A DNA stretch of 64,000 nucleotides, from the NCBI RefSeq assembly GCF_001641265.1, contig NW_020167527.1, positions 744,001-808,000 of the forward strand, written 5' to 3'. The DNA comes from Pseudogymnoascus destructans (taxonomy: Eukaryota > Ascomycota > Leotiomycetes > Thelebolales > Thelebolaceae). The notes under the pieces are model-generated. The model did no database searches, was not told the DNA's origin, and was given only the letters and a program-made list of their open reading frames with translations. The position numbers and the translations under genes are program-made. Shown piece after piece: positions 17,975 through 29,800 of this stretch (its first letter is position 1; each line of letters starts with the position of its first letter).

Positions 17975-20386
17975 TCATATTTCAAGGATTTTCTCTCCCG
18001 CCCTCAGACTGCCGAGTTCGGTTTCAAGCATGATCCTTCTCCCGACAGTCTCATCCTCATCACCCGCGATCTGATGTAGCTCGGCGTCAGACATCTTGCT
18101 GATGAATTGCGGAGAGAAAATCCAGAGGGGACTGGTCTTGCCACTAACGAGGAAATGATCAACTGCTTGTAAACAGACAGCATCGACGAACCTCTTCCGG
18201 GCAACCTTGTAGTAAGACTTCAGCGTATCATGCAAATCTTGAATCGTGTGATCATCGTTGCTCATAACTACTCCTAATATGTCTTTCAAGCGCAAGAGCG
18301 GCTCTCCACCTCCCTCTGTCTGCCATGAGTTCAGGGCTTCAAGTTGGAGCTTCAGACGTGCTTCTCGTGCTTTGCGCACATTCTGTGCGAAATAGTGATT
18401 CATGGTCATCAAATTTCCATGTCGCTCAATCTCAACCAAAAAGGAAGCTTGCTCCAAAGCCTTCTCATATACCGGAAGAAGAGGTGGGACTAGCTTTTCC
18501 CACAGCCGTTCGCAGAGCGCATCGTCATTACAGCAGTACTGAAGGACCTTATAGTTGAAGTGATGGATTTTGCGTATCACCTTGGTCATGTGGTTCTGCG
18601 TGTGGAAGCCCCACGCCCGTGACTGTTCAGCAAACAGTGACGGCATGAGAGATGGATTGGTCGTGCCAATCTCAAATCCTTTTGACCGATTGTATTTGTA
18701 TGTAACCCATTCCATTATGCCGTCCTCAGCGGGTTCTGGCAGCGGTTCTGCATGAGCCATAATGCCTCGCAACTCCGGATACTCTGGCGATTCGGTCTCA
18801 GGAGTCAGGGGTTGTGATGAGGAGTGGGCGGTTTCACGATCAAGGCTTTGATCAGGACTTCGAACAGGGCTGCCCAGAGAGAGGGCGTCATCTGTGTGCG
18901 TGGCCCCACCAAAAGCTCGAGTGAATCCTTTCCTGTGGATCGCCTTGGAGAAATCCTCGTTCATCTCCACGATAAGTGTAGCTAGTCTGAAGATGTCGTC
19001 TATTTCGAAGCACTCGTCTCGGTTGTAGTATGCATCGATGGCCTTCGCCGTAATCTCGCGGAATTTTGAAGCGACGTTGATGAGGTGATTTCGCTGCTCA
19101 TATGCTGTCTGTCTCGCAGGGCCTATGATCACCAGCTGTTGCTCGAGCTTTCCTATCCTTCCACGAATATCCACGGCGACCCCTTGGAAATTCTGTCGAG
19201 TAACTTCAACCAATAAGTTGTTCAATCGGTGTTTCAAGGCTTTGATACCCGCTCTCTCCTTTGGAATGGAGCTCCAGGGATCTAGGGTGAAAAAGGCGAC
19301 CTCTTTGGTATTACGCTCGTCGAATGTGATGCTGAGGTCGCTCTGACTCCTGTTACAAACGATTGTGTATCCGAGTTCAAACCGGCCTTTGCCCTTGGTA
19401 TTTGTAACAAGCTCCAACACCTGGAGCCGTATCAGCAGAGGATCTCATGAGTTCACGAGCGCCCTCCAACCTTGTCTTCGGCTCCTTTGTCTACTAGGTC
19501 AGGCTTGGTCAATACTCCAAGCGTACGTTGACCATGAGGATCAGCATCCTCCGCCATTTGAATTATTTCTTGAGTGGCAATGTCGACGTTCGCAGGAACT
19601 ACGGCTCTAATATCGGTAAGCAGCGTCTCATCGAATTAAATGTCATCGCATACTAACAATATAATACTTCGCGGGTTGCTCAGATGCTTTCCAACCATTT
19701 GCCTCACCAAATCCATGTCCACCTTCGTTGTTTGGCCTGCCGTGGGCTCTAATAGGTTTTAGCAAATCCGAAATGCACCAGCCTTGCATCAGGAGAGACC
19801 AGGGAGGTCAACGACACTGAAGTGCTCATATTCTGGTCCTGAGAGCTCAAACTTCAGGATATTATGAGAGAAGGACTCCATATCAACCTCACGATTATTC
19901 CCTGGCAATGGAAGACCCATACATTCCGATGCCTATGTATGACGGGCAAGGGTTAGCATTGCGGGGTCAGCCTTTGAGTGGGTTTACCTTTGCTAGGATG
20001 TCTGAGAAGGTTTTCTGGTCCAGAGCCTTCAATTGCATTTTACCGAACTTCGCTATCGCGTTTACCTTCGAGCCATCCTGCCCGTGAGCAGCCATGATGC
20101 TAGCTTCGGTCGTCAGGATTTTGGACCGCTTGAAAACGATCTGAGTTGGGAACCGGGTACAAAGACCGGAATCTCTTGGGAATGGAAGCCCGGTTAGTCC
20201 TTCGAGTACTGAACTTTTACCGCTCGATTGATCGCCAACGACGACAAGCTGTCATTGTCTTCATCAACATTGGCGGAAAATGAACACCAAATGCAACCTT
20301 ACCTGTGGAAGAGATATATATTGATCCAACCGCAAATCGTATAGCTCATCAATCTTTTGCAGACGAGATTGGTCTTCGGCCAGCAT
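17975..20386 (-). CDS. Dynamin-like GTPase (Mx/Vps1-type accessory dynamin)
   Basis: Large GTPase of the dynamin superfamily that would act in membrane remodelling. Exons read on the minus strand: 20303-20386, 19988-20248, 19800-19932, 19658-19748, 19471-19606, 17975-19420. ATG at 20386. Motifs: G1 GDQSSGKSS, switch I region SGLCTRFPTQ, G3 VVDLP, G4 TKPD, then the middle/stalk region and a C-terminal GED-like region. Frame is kept over all junctions. Two points are odd: the third intron has a weak donor (gtctct), and splicing there gives DLPE instead of DLPG; reading through meets TGA after DLPGLS. The fifth donor (gttgga) is also weak. A slightly damaged GTPase site is therefore possible. 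Divergent to the next gene by 260 bp. Confidence 0.82.
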
Positions 20387-20645
20387 CTTGAAGTTTGTAC
20401 TCGCGAGATCGCGACAACAGGTGATACACGTTGAAGGTTTGGTATTTTGAGGAACGACGTATGCGCTGGTCAAGTTGAAAGACTCAACCAGCGCATGCGT
20501 GATGAAGTGGTCGGGTGATCGCGCTTGATTGCCTGGGGCCAACGGATAAGTGGAGATACCTTTGGTGCCAGTCGACGAGCTATGTAGACTACAGGAATTG
20601 TGTCCGATCTTAGAATTGGAGTGCTCTCTTGTTTTAACTTCAAAG

Positions 20646-21400
20646 ATGGAGTCAAGGATTGCCTCAAGCTGCCCTCCTATGACCTTACGAGAGCGTGAAG
20701 CCCTAGATGCAATACAGCTTGGATTCTTGATTCCGCCTCTCCCAAGCATTTTCCAAGCAAGTGCGACACAGGTCTTGACCAAAGAGGTATGCCCCCTCGA
20801 AACTCTACAAATCCTCACTGACTTGGGTTCAAGTTGTTAAAAGCCTTCATAAATCGCCTATTGTCAACGATCTGTCACGACAGCTTGGCAAAAATACCGA
20901 ACACTGATTGCTGGGGCTTGGAAGGTAACGAAAATGGCTTTATTGATCTGGGCAGCTGGGATCCGCGGCGCCAGACAAATCAGGATGTCTATAAGGTGAC
21001 CGCCTTGCCAATTACAAGCGATCCCGGAAAACTTACACCTATCTATCCACAATGGGCAATTCTGGGGGGAGGGTTGCTGGCTTCAGGCATCAAATCTATT
21101 CACCTACCGACTAACGAAGTCTTTGAAATTCGAGAGTCTCATCTGCTGGTAGTGGTTAACTGTCGAGTGAAAGTTAGAGTCTCTAACAGGAGGACGAAGA
21201 TTGAGGAAACAAGTAATACTATATTGATACCAGCAGATCTGAAGGTGGTCGATCTGGTGAAAGCGTTTAAGGTCATGGGTAATGTAAGCAGGGTCTTTGA
21301 GATACCAGACTCTTCGAGCAATATACAGACAAGAGATACTCGAACCGCCACGGACCTTGGTTGGAGGCACGGCACCGAGTTGAGGCTGGAGATGTTGTGA
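20646..21400 (+). pseudogene. Hypothetical protein, probably with one frameshift
   Basis: Two overlapping open frames, from ATG 20646 to TAA 20840 and from about 20822 to 21400, make one continuous-looking protein of about 250 residues if the frame shifts near 20832. The second frame has no usable ATG of its own, which supports a single broken gene. I recognise no domain. The C-terminal half is rich in Val/Lys/Asp and looks like a small globular domain. It is divergent from the dynamin-like gene and may share its promoter region. An intron in place of a frameshift is possible, but no clear GT-AG pair was seen. Confidence 0.4.
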
Positions 21401-22028
21401 ACAATTCAAAAATTCATGACTTTATATTTTAGAAGCGGTTTCCCACCACTCGTTGGCCTCCCACACAGTTTGCTTAGCCAATTAATCTCTTGCCTCTCTG
21501 CCCATCATCTTTATTGAACCACCGCAAAAGGCACGTTTGCCTCCACCTCCTTTAATAGAAAGCTCCGTCAACACCTTTTCATGCGTATGCCCTGCGCTTA
21601 GTTTGTGCCACAATGTCCTTCATCGGGTGATTGTAGGTTTCCGGCAACTCTCGACCCGTCCCCCGCCTTGTCTTTCTATTGAAAAGAACAACGAGAGACG
21701 CAGTACAAACTGTTCACGGTAGAATATTCTAGCAACCTGGCAACTATCAGGCCTTGATTCTAAAGCATGAGGCGGCACGTGACGTGGAATTACAACAGCT
21801 CGCCCATTTCGCTCCAAACTCGCCGGATTTTGGGTATCAACGCATGAGACTCAGCCAATCCCCTTTGTTGAGTATGTTAAACAGTTTCACATTTAGTGGA
21901 GGCTACCATTGGAGGCCGCACCATGCCTACAAGCTTTCCATGAATTATCTTCCAACATCGCCTTCAATCCTTCGATAGTACACAATAGCACATCTACTGC
22001 TCGAATACAGGGCGGACAGTACACGAAA
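21401..22028. other. Intergenic region upstream of the SET-MYND gene
   Basis: CT-rich stretches typical of fungal promoters (about 21470-21680). No gene or repeat was recognised. Confidence 0.4.
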
Positions 22029-23795
22029 ATGTATAGCATGGCGACTGATCTAATGTACGCACTTCGGGAGGTCCCAGGGAAGGGTAAAGGACTCATCGCC
22101 ACACGAAAGATCCCTATGGGTACGCGCATCCTCTCTGAAGAGCCCATCATCAGAGTGCCCGAAGCTGCTCCTGACACCCTTGCGCTACGAGCCTCCATAA
22201 ACCAACAAGTCGATGCACTCACTCCGGACCAACGACAAGCCCTCCTCTCCATGCATAACATCCACGACGACGATGCTGCCTCGCGGTACCTGGGAATCAT
22301 CCGAACGAACGCGCTTCCTTTTGGGGACTGTGAAAGGGAAGCGGGCATTCGTTAATGCATGCCGCATTAATCATGACTGTGACAACAATGCCCAGAAAAG
22401 CTGGAATGAGAACATCAATCGACACACCGTCCATGCAAAACGAGACATTGAGAACGGCGAGGAGATCACAATTTTCTACCTCGGTGTCCTCAACAACCGC
22501 AAAACCCGCCAAGAGGCTCTTCGAAGCAAATTCAGGTTTACCATCTTGTGTCGCCTTTGTTCCTTGCCGCCAGATCAAAGCCAAGAAAAAGATAGAAAGC
22601 TGAGTGAGATCCTTACGCTAGATGGTCTCATTGGCAGAGATGGCATGATGGGGATCTTATCGGCACCACTACGAAAACTTCGATACGTTGATCAACAGAT
22701 CCGGCTCTACAATGAACTGGGTCCGAATGACAACGGTTTGCCAAGGGCATTTATCGACGCTGCACAAATTGCTATTACCCATGGAGACCTCGCCAGGGCA
22801 CGAATTTTTGCTAAGAGGGCGGTGCTAGGATGGATTGTCCTCGAAGGCGACGACGGCTCCCAAGTGCTTCAATACAGAGCGCTGACCCAAGAACCCTCGA
22901 AGCACGAGTTATACGGGACTACAATGAAGTGGAAGACTGCCATAGATAACATTCCTGTGGGACTTGACTCGGGAGACTTTGATGATTGGCTGTGGAGGAG
23001 GGACAAGCCAAAACAACTCGGACAACCGGTAGACCTTCGCAACCGGACGACGTTCCCGGGTTTCAATGATTTACCAGACGAGAACGACGTTGATCTCGAA
23101 TTCTACGCAAGTAGTGACGGGTTTACCTATCGACCACACCGGCATTGGTTGTTCTTGGCCGAGATTGTTGACTTCGCCACGAAATGGACGTCAAAGATGT
23201 TGAGGGCACGACGATTCCGCTCTTCTTCTATACAAACGACCGGGGCGATGAATTGGCACCTTCACAAGTTCAGAAAGGGTACACAATTGCGATTCTCTAC
23301 GCAGAGCGTCACGCATTCATGTTTTCCGAACCGGGAATCCGGCTCGAAGAGCCTACGAATTTCAAGGTACATTACAGCTCCATCAAACACCACCAACCTA
23401 GTCTACGTCCCTAATCTAGCGCGCTTCCACAGATATTTCCACTATCGCTAGAGAAACTGCTACCGTTGGGCGACCGGGTCCAAAACTTCTCGATAGAAAT
23501 GAATGGTACAAGAATATGTCATGGGTGTGATATGAAGGCAGCCTCCTTAAAGAAGTGTGCCAGGTGCTCGCTTTTTTGGTACTGTAACGCGGTTAGTGGT
23601 GATCTAAGCCTCTCCTGTTCGACTGGGATGCTGACTTGTAACAATCAGGCCTGCCAGCGCACTGGCTGGAATGACAAAGGCCACAAAGTAGACTGTAATC
23701 TTCTCAGGGATACTGATTTGAAGGGACTGTTTTCTCTCGACTGGGATAGTTTTGAAGGCTATGTTCAATTTCCTCTGAAGACGGCAACGAATTAG
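22029..23795 (+). pseudogene. SET domain protein with C-terminal MYND finger, frameshifted
   Basis: Starts at ATG 22029. The SET part has the N-terminal GKGKGLIATRKIPMGTRILSE, then NACRINHDCDNNAQKSWN and GEEITIFYLG (the NHxCxxN and GEEI signatures of SMYD-like SET methyltransferases, about 22060-22520). A helical middle follows, then IPLFFYTNDRG, and a MYND zinc finger CHGCDMKAASLKKCARC to C..H..C at 23517-23700. Introns at 23367-23432 and 23592-23648 restore the MYND part. Two frame breaks are seen: about 22347 (two bases missing between GGC AT and TC GTT) and about 23180, at the join to the MYND half. The second could instead mark a separate MYND gene starting at ATG 23184. Family: protein-lysine methyltransferase-like. 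Confidence 0.7.
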
Positions 23796-24301
23796 AAAAG
23801 CCTTGGCTCTGTTCAAGAGACTGGTAGTCGCAATAGCCTGTTGGTAAAAGATCTTTCGTATGTTCATCAAACGACACTGTAGTCATGTCATCATTAGGTG
23901 GTTGAAATAGGATCGCCGACTTTATACCTTCTTATAAGAATAGCTTTGCCGATGCTGACGTCCGCTAATAAGTTGTCGCAGCGTTGCATTAGTAAGATTT
24001 CATAGGCAGATTTCATAGACAGATTTTGGATCGATGGTGATACTCCCATTCTTATGAAATCTATACGCCGATTTTCGGCGGTGCCAGCCAAAGCCTTTCG
24101 CAGCATTCCACTTTCGACGGCAACCCCACCGTGCCATGCATGCAGGGTTAATCACGTTAGTGTCCGCAATTATGGGTCCAATTTAAATCAGAAGGTCTGT
24201 CTGTGGTGGATCAATGGGTGGTCCCGCCAGCGGGGTCCACGACAAAGTAACTTAGCGGGGTTGGAGTAATCCCTTGTCACTCAGAAGGTCAATGATCTCC
24301 C

Positions 24302-24473
24302 GGTGTCCGCCATGGGCCGTGCCATGTGCACCAGATGGACCTCCACCCGATGGTATCGAAGGTCCCAATCATCCTCGGTAGACCATCCGATGGTCCTAAT
24401 TATCCTTTATCTGAAGGTAGACCGCCCCAAGGTTCTAACCATCCTTTATCTGATAGTATGTATGATCCCTAGA
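24302..24473 (+). repeat. Dispersed repeat, copy 2
   Basis: Direct, diverged copy of 17405-17572. It shares ATGGTATCGA, GTAGACCATCCGATGGTCCTAA and ATCCTTTATCTGA, with an internal short expansion. Confidence 0.6.
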
Positions 24474-24648
24474 GAGCTCGTGCCGCTGTTAGACGAACAG
24501 CGATATTCTAGCCCGTTACAGAGAGAGGGGCTTGTGTGACAACCTTCAGTCGACGATTTGAGTATCATCTGTGCATGTCCCAAGCTTGGATTCTTGGCGC
24601 GTTCCCGTGCATTCGTGAAGCGTTGGGGTGGCGCCTCTGCATCGACAT

Positions 24649-24783
24649 TTACTACTACGAGCTATGCTAGTACAAATGAACAGAAAACTGGAAACGGAGT
24701 ACGGACGTAGAACTTTACTACTGCAGCTGTGGCAGTACAAATGGAGTACGATGTAGAAACGTACTATTACAGAGCTGTGGTAG
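24649..24783 (+). repeat. Imperfect tandem repeat
   Basis: Two to three degenerate units with the pattern TACTAC..AGCTGTGG(T/C)AGTACAAATG..GGAGTACG..GTAGAA, of about 45-65 bp. Low complexity, non-coding. Confidence 0.45.
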
Positions 24784-25065
24784 ACTCTATCGCAACATGA
24801 GCAACGTACTATTTTCATACATGTCTCTCACACTTCTTAGTAAAGACAGTTGTAGGTGATATGTATTCCTTAGGGTATGACTATGATATCCCACCACAAA
24901 GCAATTTAGACTTGATGTCAATATAGACAAACCAACTATCCTAATTGCACATCCACGAGTAGACACTGCAAAAGAGAAAAAAACGTATTTGAAGGCCAGC
25001 TTTCCCGATCCTTGCTGCTTATTTAGGCAGAAGATACAGTTCACCAGCGTAGTGGGCTTCTCAGA

Positions 25066-25221
25066 TCACACGTAATTGTGCATATTTTCGATCCCTCCCC
25101 CGCCTCGAAAGTCGGATTTGAAATTGGCACTTGCCTCAATCGCGATGTCCAAATGAGATTTTCCCAGCTGAGTTCCGTCTTGTTCGGCTAGGGCAAGTGC
25201 TATAGACACCAAATTTTTGAT
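25066..25221 (-). pseudogene. Last exon of the interrupted AAA+ ATPase gene
   Basis: On the minus strand an intron (25222-25269; GTAAGT donor, TTACTAATA branch site, AAG acceptor) is followed by 51 codons starting IKNLVSIALALAEQDG and ending at TGA 25066-25068. This matches the C-terminal lid helix that follows NGRD at 32296 in the other part of the gene. The 7-kb family B gypsy element lies between the two parts, so this exon is cut off from the rest. Confidence 0.75.
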
Positions 25222-25273
25222 CTTAGAGCCATATTAGTAACCATCTATCACTGCGAGGAGGGGACTTACATCC

Positions 25274-25509
25274 TGTAAGGAAGGCCATCACGTGCCACCA
25301 CGTGAGGTCCCTTTCATAAGCGGCCCATAGGGCTCGGTAAAATAGGGCACAAGGTGCATAGATAAAAGGGGTTGGAGGCCTCGGAAGAAGGCCTCCAGTC
25401 AATAGTCGCTGTGTATACGTAGACCTATTGTGCTTACAGAATACGATACCTTCCTGCCTCCTGACCTGGTTCCCTGGACTCCCGTGAGACCTTAGGCTTA
25501 CGCTTTACA
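25274..25509 (+). repeat. 5' LTR of family B
   Basis: 236 bp from TGTAAGG to TTTACA. It holds two CACGTG motifs at about 25291-25306, a TATA-like GATAAAAGG at 25361, an inverted repeat GGAGGCCT/AGGCCTCC (25374-25381, 25389-25396), and, directly after it, the self-primer sequence AGTCAATAG (25397-25405). Confidence 0.92.
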
Positions 25510-25512
25510 ATT

Positions 25513-25521
25513 CTATTGACT
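25513..25521 (+). promoter_or_regulatory. Self-priming PBS, family B
   Basis: CTATTGACT, three bases after the LTR, is the exact complement of AGTCAATAG at 25397-25405 in the LTR, 36 bp downstream of the TATA-like box. No tRNA-type TGG start is present. Confidence 0.6.
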
Positions 25522-25549
25522 CTACCCATATCCAGCCTACTGGGTCAGG

Positions 25550-26851
25550 ATGGCAAGTTTGGAAAGACGGATTACTCGAGCGACCTCGGGGGGAGCGACA
25601 TCAGCCACCGAGGCCACCGTGGCAGCTCCAGGACCTACGACCCAAGAAATTGACGACTTGGTGGCCGACCAAGGCGGGAATATGGCCTCGAAGTTGGCCG
25701 ACCTTCAGAAGCGAGTGGAAGAAGAGAGGGCCTACTTCAACACAATGAAGGAAGTCCTAGAAGTATTCCGAGGATCGCACGGTGACGATTACAACGCCTA
25801 CCCTGAGGCGGTACGGGACTTCGCGAAGAAGCAAGCCCAGATTCAGGAAGAGAACTGTCGAAAAAGGCGACACCAAGATATCGAGGACGAGTGGGAAGGA
25901 CCCCAACAAGAGGAGGAGGCAGAGACTGCCTCTACCGTATCAATGGAGGTCACACCAGCCCAGAGACCAATAGGAAGGGTCAAGGAACCTAAGGTATATA
26001 AGGGTGAATCCATCCGAGAGCTCAACGAGTTCATGGCCTCGATCCGCGCTATCTTCCGATACCAACCAAGGGTTTTTCCAACCGAGCAATCTAAGGTGGC
26101 CTTCGCTGCCCAATACTTGGAAGGACACCCTATGAAGGAATGGGATAACCGGTGCGCAACCCAAGGAGAAGGATACATAGATCCCTTGGATATCGCTGGG
26201 TTCGAAGAGTTTCTTCGGAACCTCCATGTCGACCCAGCCAACCGACAACGCATCGCGGCCTTGAAGTATAACGTCGCCCTACAACGGAAAGGGCAGAGCA
26301 TCCGCAAGTTCGTGGCCTACCTTGAGGACCTCGAACGCGAGATGGAACCGTATACTGAATCGCAGAAGACTGTCCACCTTCTGACGAAGATTCACCCAGA
26401 GATGAGGCAGCGGCTCCTTGAAGGAGGGTACGCAGAGCGTTCCTCTACCCACAGGGACGCTATCGTTAATATCCTGGTGATGTTAGAAATGACAAACCAG
26501 TGGGTAACAGACAGAACTCCTACCAATGACAAGCCCAACTCAAGGGAAGGAAGGAATACCTCCCAGGGCAGCTTTCCATTCCGAAAGGGCAACTCTGGCA
26601 GCCACAGGGCTCCCCAGCCCTTGGCCCAAGGAGAAAGAACACCCTTCTGGAATAGACACCGCCCACAAGACCAGCGGCCAGCGAGAGGACAGGCCCCTAT
26701 CCACAGTAGGGACGCTAGGCCAATCCCTAGCGGAATCAATTGTTATAACTGTGGCAAGGCGGGCCACCTCGCGAAGGAATGTCGAGGCCCACGCCAACAC
26801 ACAGGCCCAGGGGTGAGGAAATTGGACGCCTACACCCCTAAGAGGGAGTGA
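25550..26851 (+). CDS. gag: gag of gypsy family B
   Basis: 433 codons from ATG to TGA. The N-terminal half has a coiled-coil-like stretch (about residues 40-105) and an acidic linker. The middle matches the Ty3/gypsy capsid region (KVYKGESIRELNEFMASI onward), and a CCHC knuckle CYNCGKAGHLAKEC begins at residue 398. The TGA at 26849-26851 is in the same frame as pol, and no other stop lies between it and the protease, so gag and pol form one frame divided by this TGA. Confidence 0.9.
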   Translation: MASLERRITRATSGGATSATEATVAAPGPTTQEIDDLVADQGGNMASKLADLQKRVEEERAYFNTMKEVLEVFRGSHGDDYNAYPEAVRDFAKKQAQIQEENCRKRRHQDIEDEWEGPQQEEEAETASTVSMEVTPAQRPIGRVKEPKVYKGESIRELNEFMASIRAIFRYQPRVFPTEQSKVAFAAQYLEGHPMKEWDNRCATQGEGYIDPLDIAGFEEFLRNLHVDPANRQRIAALKYNVALQRKGQSIRKFVAYLEDLEREMEPYTESQKTVHLLTKIHPEMRQRLLEGGYAERSSTHRDAIVNILVMLEMTNQWVTDRTPTNDKPNSREGRNTSQGSFPFRKGNSGSHRAPQPLAQGERTPFWNRHRPQDQRPARGQAPIHSRDARPIPSGINCYNCGKAGHLAKECRGPRQHTGPGVRKLDAYTPKRE

Positions 26852-29800
26852 CTCCCAGCAGAACCCCAGAAGCCTACGGCGCAGCGTCGAATGGAGATCG
26901 AGGTAGAGGTGCAGGTAGGGCCCGGATGGCACAAGGCAAGAGCCCTCCTCGACTCAGGATCTGACGCGTCCACCATCCACCCTCTGTTTGCCAAAGAGAA
27001 GGGTTTGGAGTGCCGGGATAGGGCACCGCCACGGGCAAGGGCAGTCGATGGAAAAGAGGTTGTGATATATGGAGCGGCCACCACCCAGGTCCGAGCTAGG
27101 GACCACTTTCAAAGGGAATGCGTGGTCGCCCAGACCCTCCTTTCCATGGACACCCCAGGAGTAGACGTCATCCTTGGGATGGATTGGATGACGCAGGTCA
27201 ACCCCCAGATCGACTGGCGCGAACAGACCTGGCGCCAGCCCTTCGATATTGCGAGAGCCGAGGTGGCGGATATTGAAGAATGGGAGGAAGGTGATACTGC
27301 CTTCGTCTTGGCCTTAAACACAGACGATAGCGCGCCTACCCAATGCCCGAAAAAATACGAGGACTATATCGACGTCTTCTCAGAGGAAAAGGCAGAAGAA
27401 CTGCCAGAGCTGGGAAGGAAAACCCATGCCATCGATACTGGGCTCCAGGAACCACCGTATGGGCCAGTATATAACCTATCGGAAACGGAGCTGGCCACGC
27501 TCCGTAAATACCTCGACGAGAGCGAGAAGAAGGGTTGGATCCGAAGGAGCGTAAGCCCTGCAGGCGCGCCCATCCTATTCGTTCAGAAGAAGGACGGAAG
27601 CCTACGCCTCTGCGTAGACTACAGAGGCTTGAATAAGATTACCGTGAAGAATCGACACCCGCTGCCACTGATCACGGAGACCTTGGATCGGCTCCAAGGG
27701 TCGAGGTGCTTCACAAAGCTTGATATTAGGAATGCCTACCACCGCATCCGTATTCACCCAGGCGACGAGTGAAAGACAGCGTTCCGTACTCGATACGGAC
27801 ACTTCGAGTACAGGGTGATGCCTTTTGGATTGGCTAACGCACCTGCAATGTTCCAAGCGTACATGAATGAGACCCTACAAGGGTTGGTTGACACCATATG
27901 TGTCGTATACCTTGATGATATCCTCATCTACTCCCAGAAGGAGGAGGAACATGCTGACCACGTACGAGAGGTCCTAGGACGCCTACGCGAGGCGAACCTA
28001 TACGTGAAGCTCTCAAAGTGCGAGTTTAATGCCAAGAAGGTAAGCTTCCTTGGGTATATTGTCACGACGAAAGGGGTGGCTATGGAAAGCGACCGGGTTG
28101 CTGCAATCGCCGATTGGCCAATACCTAGGACCCATCGAGAGGTCCAGGTGTTCCTCGGCTTTGCCAACTTTTACCGGCGCTTTGTAAAGCAATACTCCTC
28201 CGTGGTGGCCCCAATGACAGGCCTTATGAAAGGGGCAAAGGCAGGCAAGCAGACAGGCCCGTTCGTGTGGGGGGAGGAACAGCAAAGCGCCTTCGGCCAG
28301 TTGAAGAAGGCCTTCACTACAGCCCCCACACTGGTCCATTTCGACCCATGCCGTAGAATCAGGCTCGAGACGGACTCGTCAGGCTTTGCGCTCACTGCGA
28401 ACCTGTCCCAATTAGTGGAAGGAACTAAGCCAGAAGAGAAGGGCGAATGGCACCCAGTTGCCTTTTTCAGCAAAAAGCTAGATCCAGCAGAGCTGAACTA
28501 TGAAGTCCACGACCAGGAACTCCTGGCGATCGTGAAGTCCTTCGAGCAGTGGAGACACTACCTCGAAGGAAGCCAGTACCCAATTGAGGTCCTAACAGAT
28601 CACAACAATCTGAAGTATTTTATGGAAACCACCGCCCTCACAAGGAGGCAAGCGCGGTGGGCGCAGTTGTTATCAGCCTATGATTTCCACATCTCCTATC
28701 GAGCGGGAAAAACAAACCCAGCAGACGGTCCATCTAGGAGACCAGATTATGAGGGTGAAAAGGGTAGCCAGAATGTGATGCTACCGACCCTTAAGAACAA
28801 GCTCCAAGAAGCCATGCAGGCAGGAGGTATCCCGCAGATAAGTCGGACGATAACAAGCCAAGAAGGCTTTCAGATAGGAGAACCTAACCTACAGCGTAGG
28901 AAGGCAAACGCTAGCAGCGTAAGACTGGGCGATGACCATAGTAAGGACACCAAGAGTCCAGGTCTCGTTGTCCCTCGGGTTGCAGTAGCTGCTGTAGCCA
29001 AGGGAGAGAGCGCCTATAGTGCTGCGTCTGAACCCCTAATAGACTTGATCAAAACCCTCCAGGCGACTGACGAGTTAGCTGTTAAAAGGGCCAAGGATAT
29101 TGGGTTGGCGCGAGCAAAGGGCTCTTCAGATTGGAGAGTAGACGATGCAGGCATCCTACGCTTCAAGGGAGCGGTATACATACCTCCCAATCAGGCAGTG
29201 CGGATGGAAATCTTCAAGATTTGCCATGACGACCCACTGGCCGGGCATTTTGGATATAAGAAAACCCAAGAGTTGATCCAACACAAATACTACTGGCCTG
29301 GCCTCAGCGAGGAAACCAGGGAGTACGTACGGGGCTGCGATAGATGCCAGCGCATCAAGCCCGTGCGGCATAGGCCATATGGCAAAATGCAGGCCTTAAG
29401 AATGCCCTCGAAACCATTTGAATCCATAAGTATGGACTTTATCACGAATCTGCCCCCAAGCGTAGGGGTGGATCAAGGCAAGGCTTCAGACTCCATCCTT
29501 GTGATTGTTGATCGTTATACTAAGGTGTCCAAATATATACCCTGTAGGAAAACCATCACGGCCCCAGAGCTGTCTCGCCTCTTCCTTGCATTCTGGGTAA
29601 AGGACTTTGGAATCCCAGCTGAAATAATCACGGATCGAGGGAGTGTGTTCACCTGTCACTTCTGGTCAGCGTTCTGTTTTCACCTCAAAGTAAGGCGTAA
29701 CCTATCGACCGCTTTCCACCCTCAATCCGACGGCCAGACCGAGAGGCAGAATCAGAATATTGAAGCCTACTTGCGGATCCACTGTAATCAGCACCAAGAC

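Larger units (their letters stand above)
23796..25065. other. Spacer with repeats
   Basis: No gene is seen. It contains a dispersed repeat copy (24302-24473) and imperfect tandem units (about 24649-24783). Confidence 0.5.

Noticed and set aside
20264..20818. Extended N-terminus for the dynamin-like protein (185-codon frame)
   Set aside because: The first ATG near the conserved start (MLAEDQSRLQ, 20386) gives the usual short N-terminus; upstream sequence overlaps the divergent hypothetical gene.
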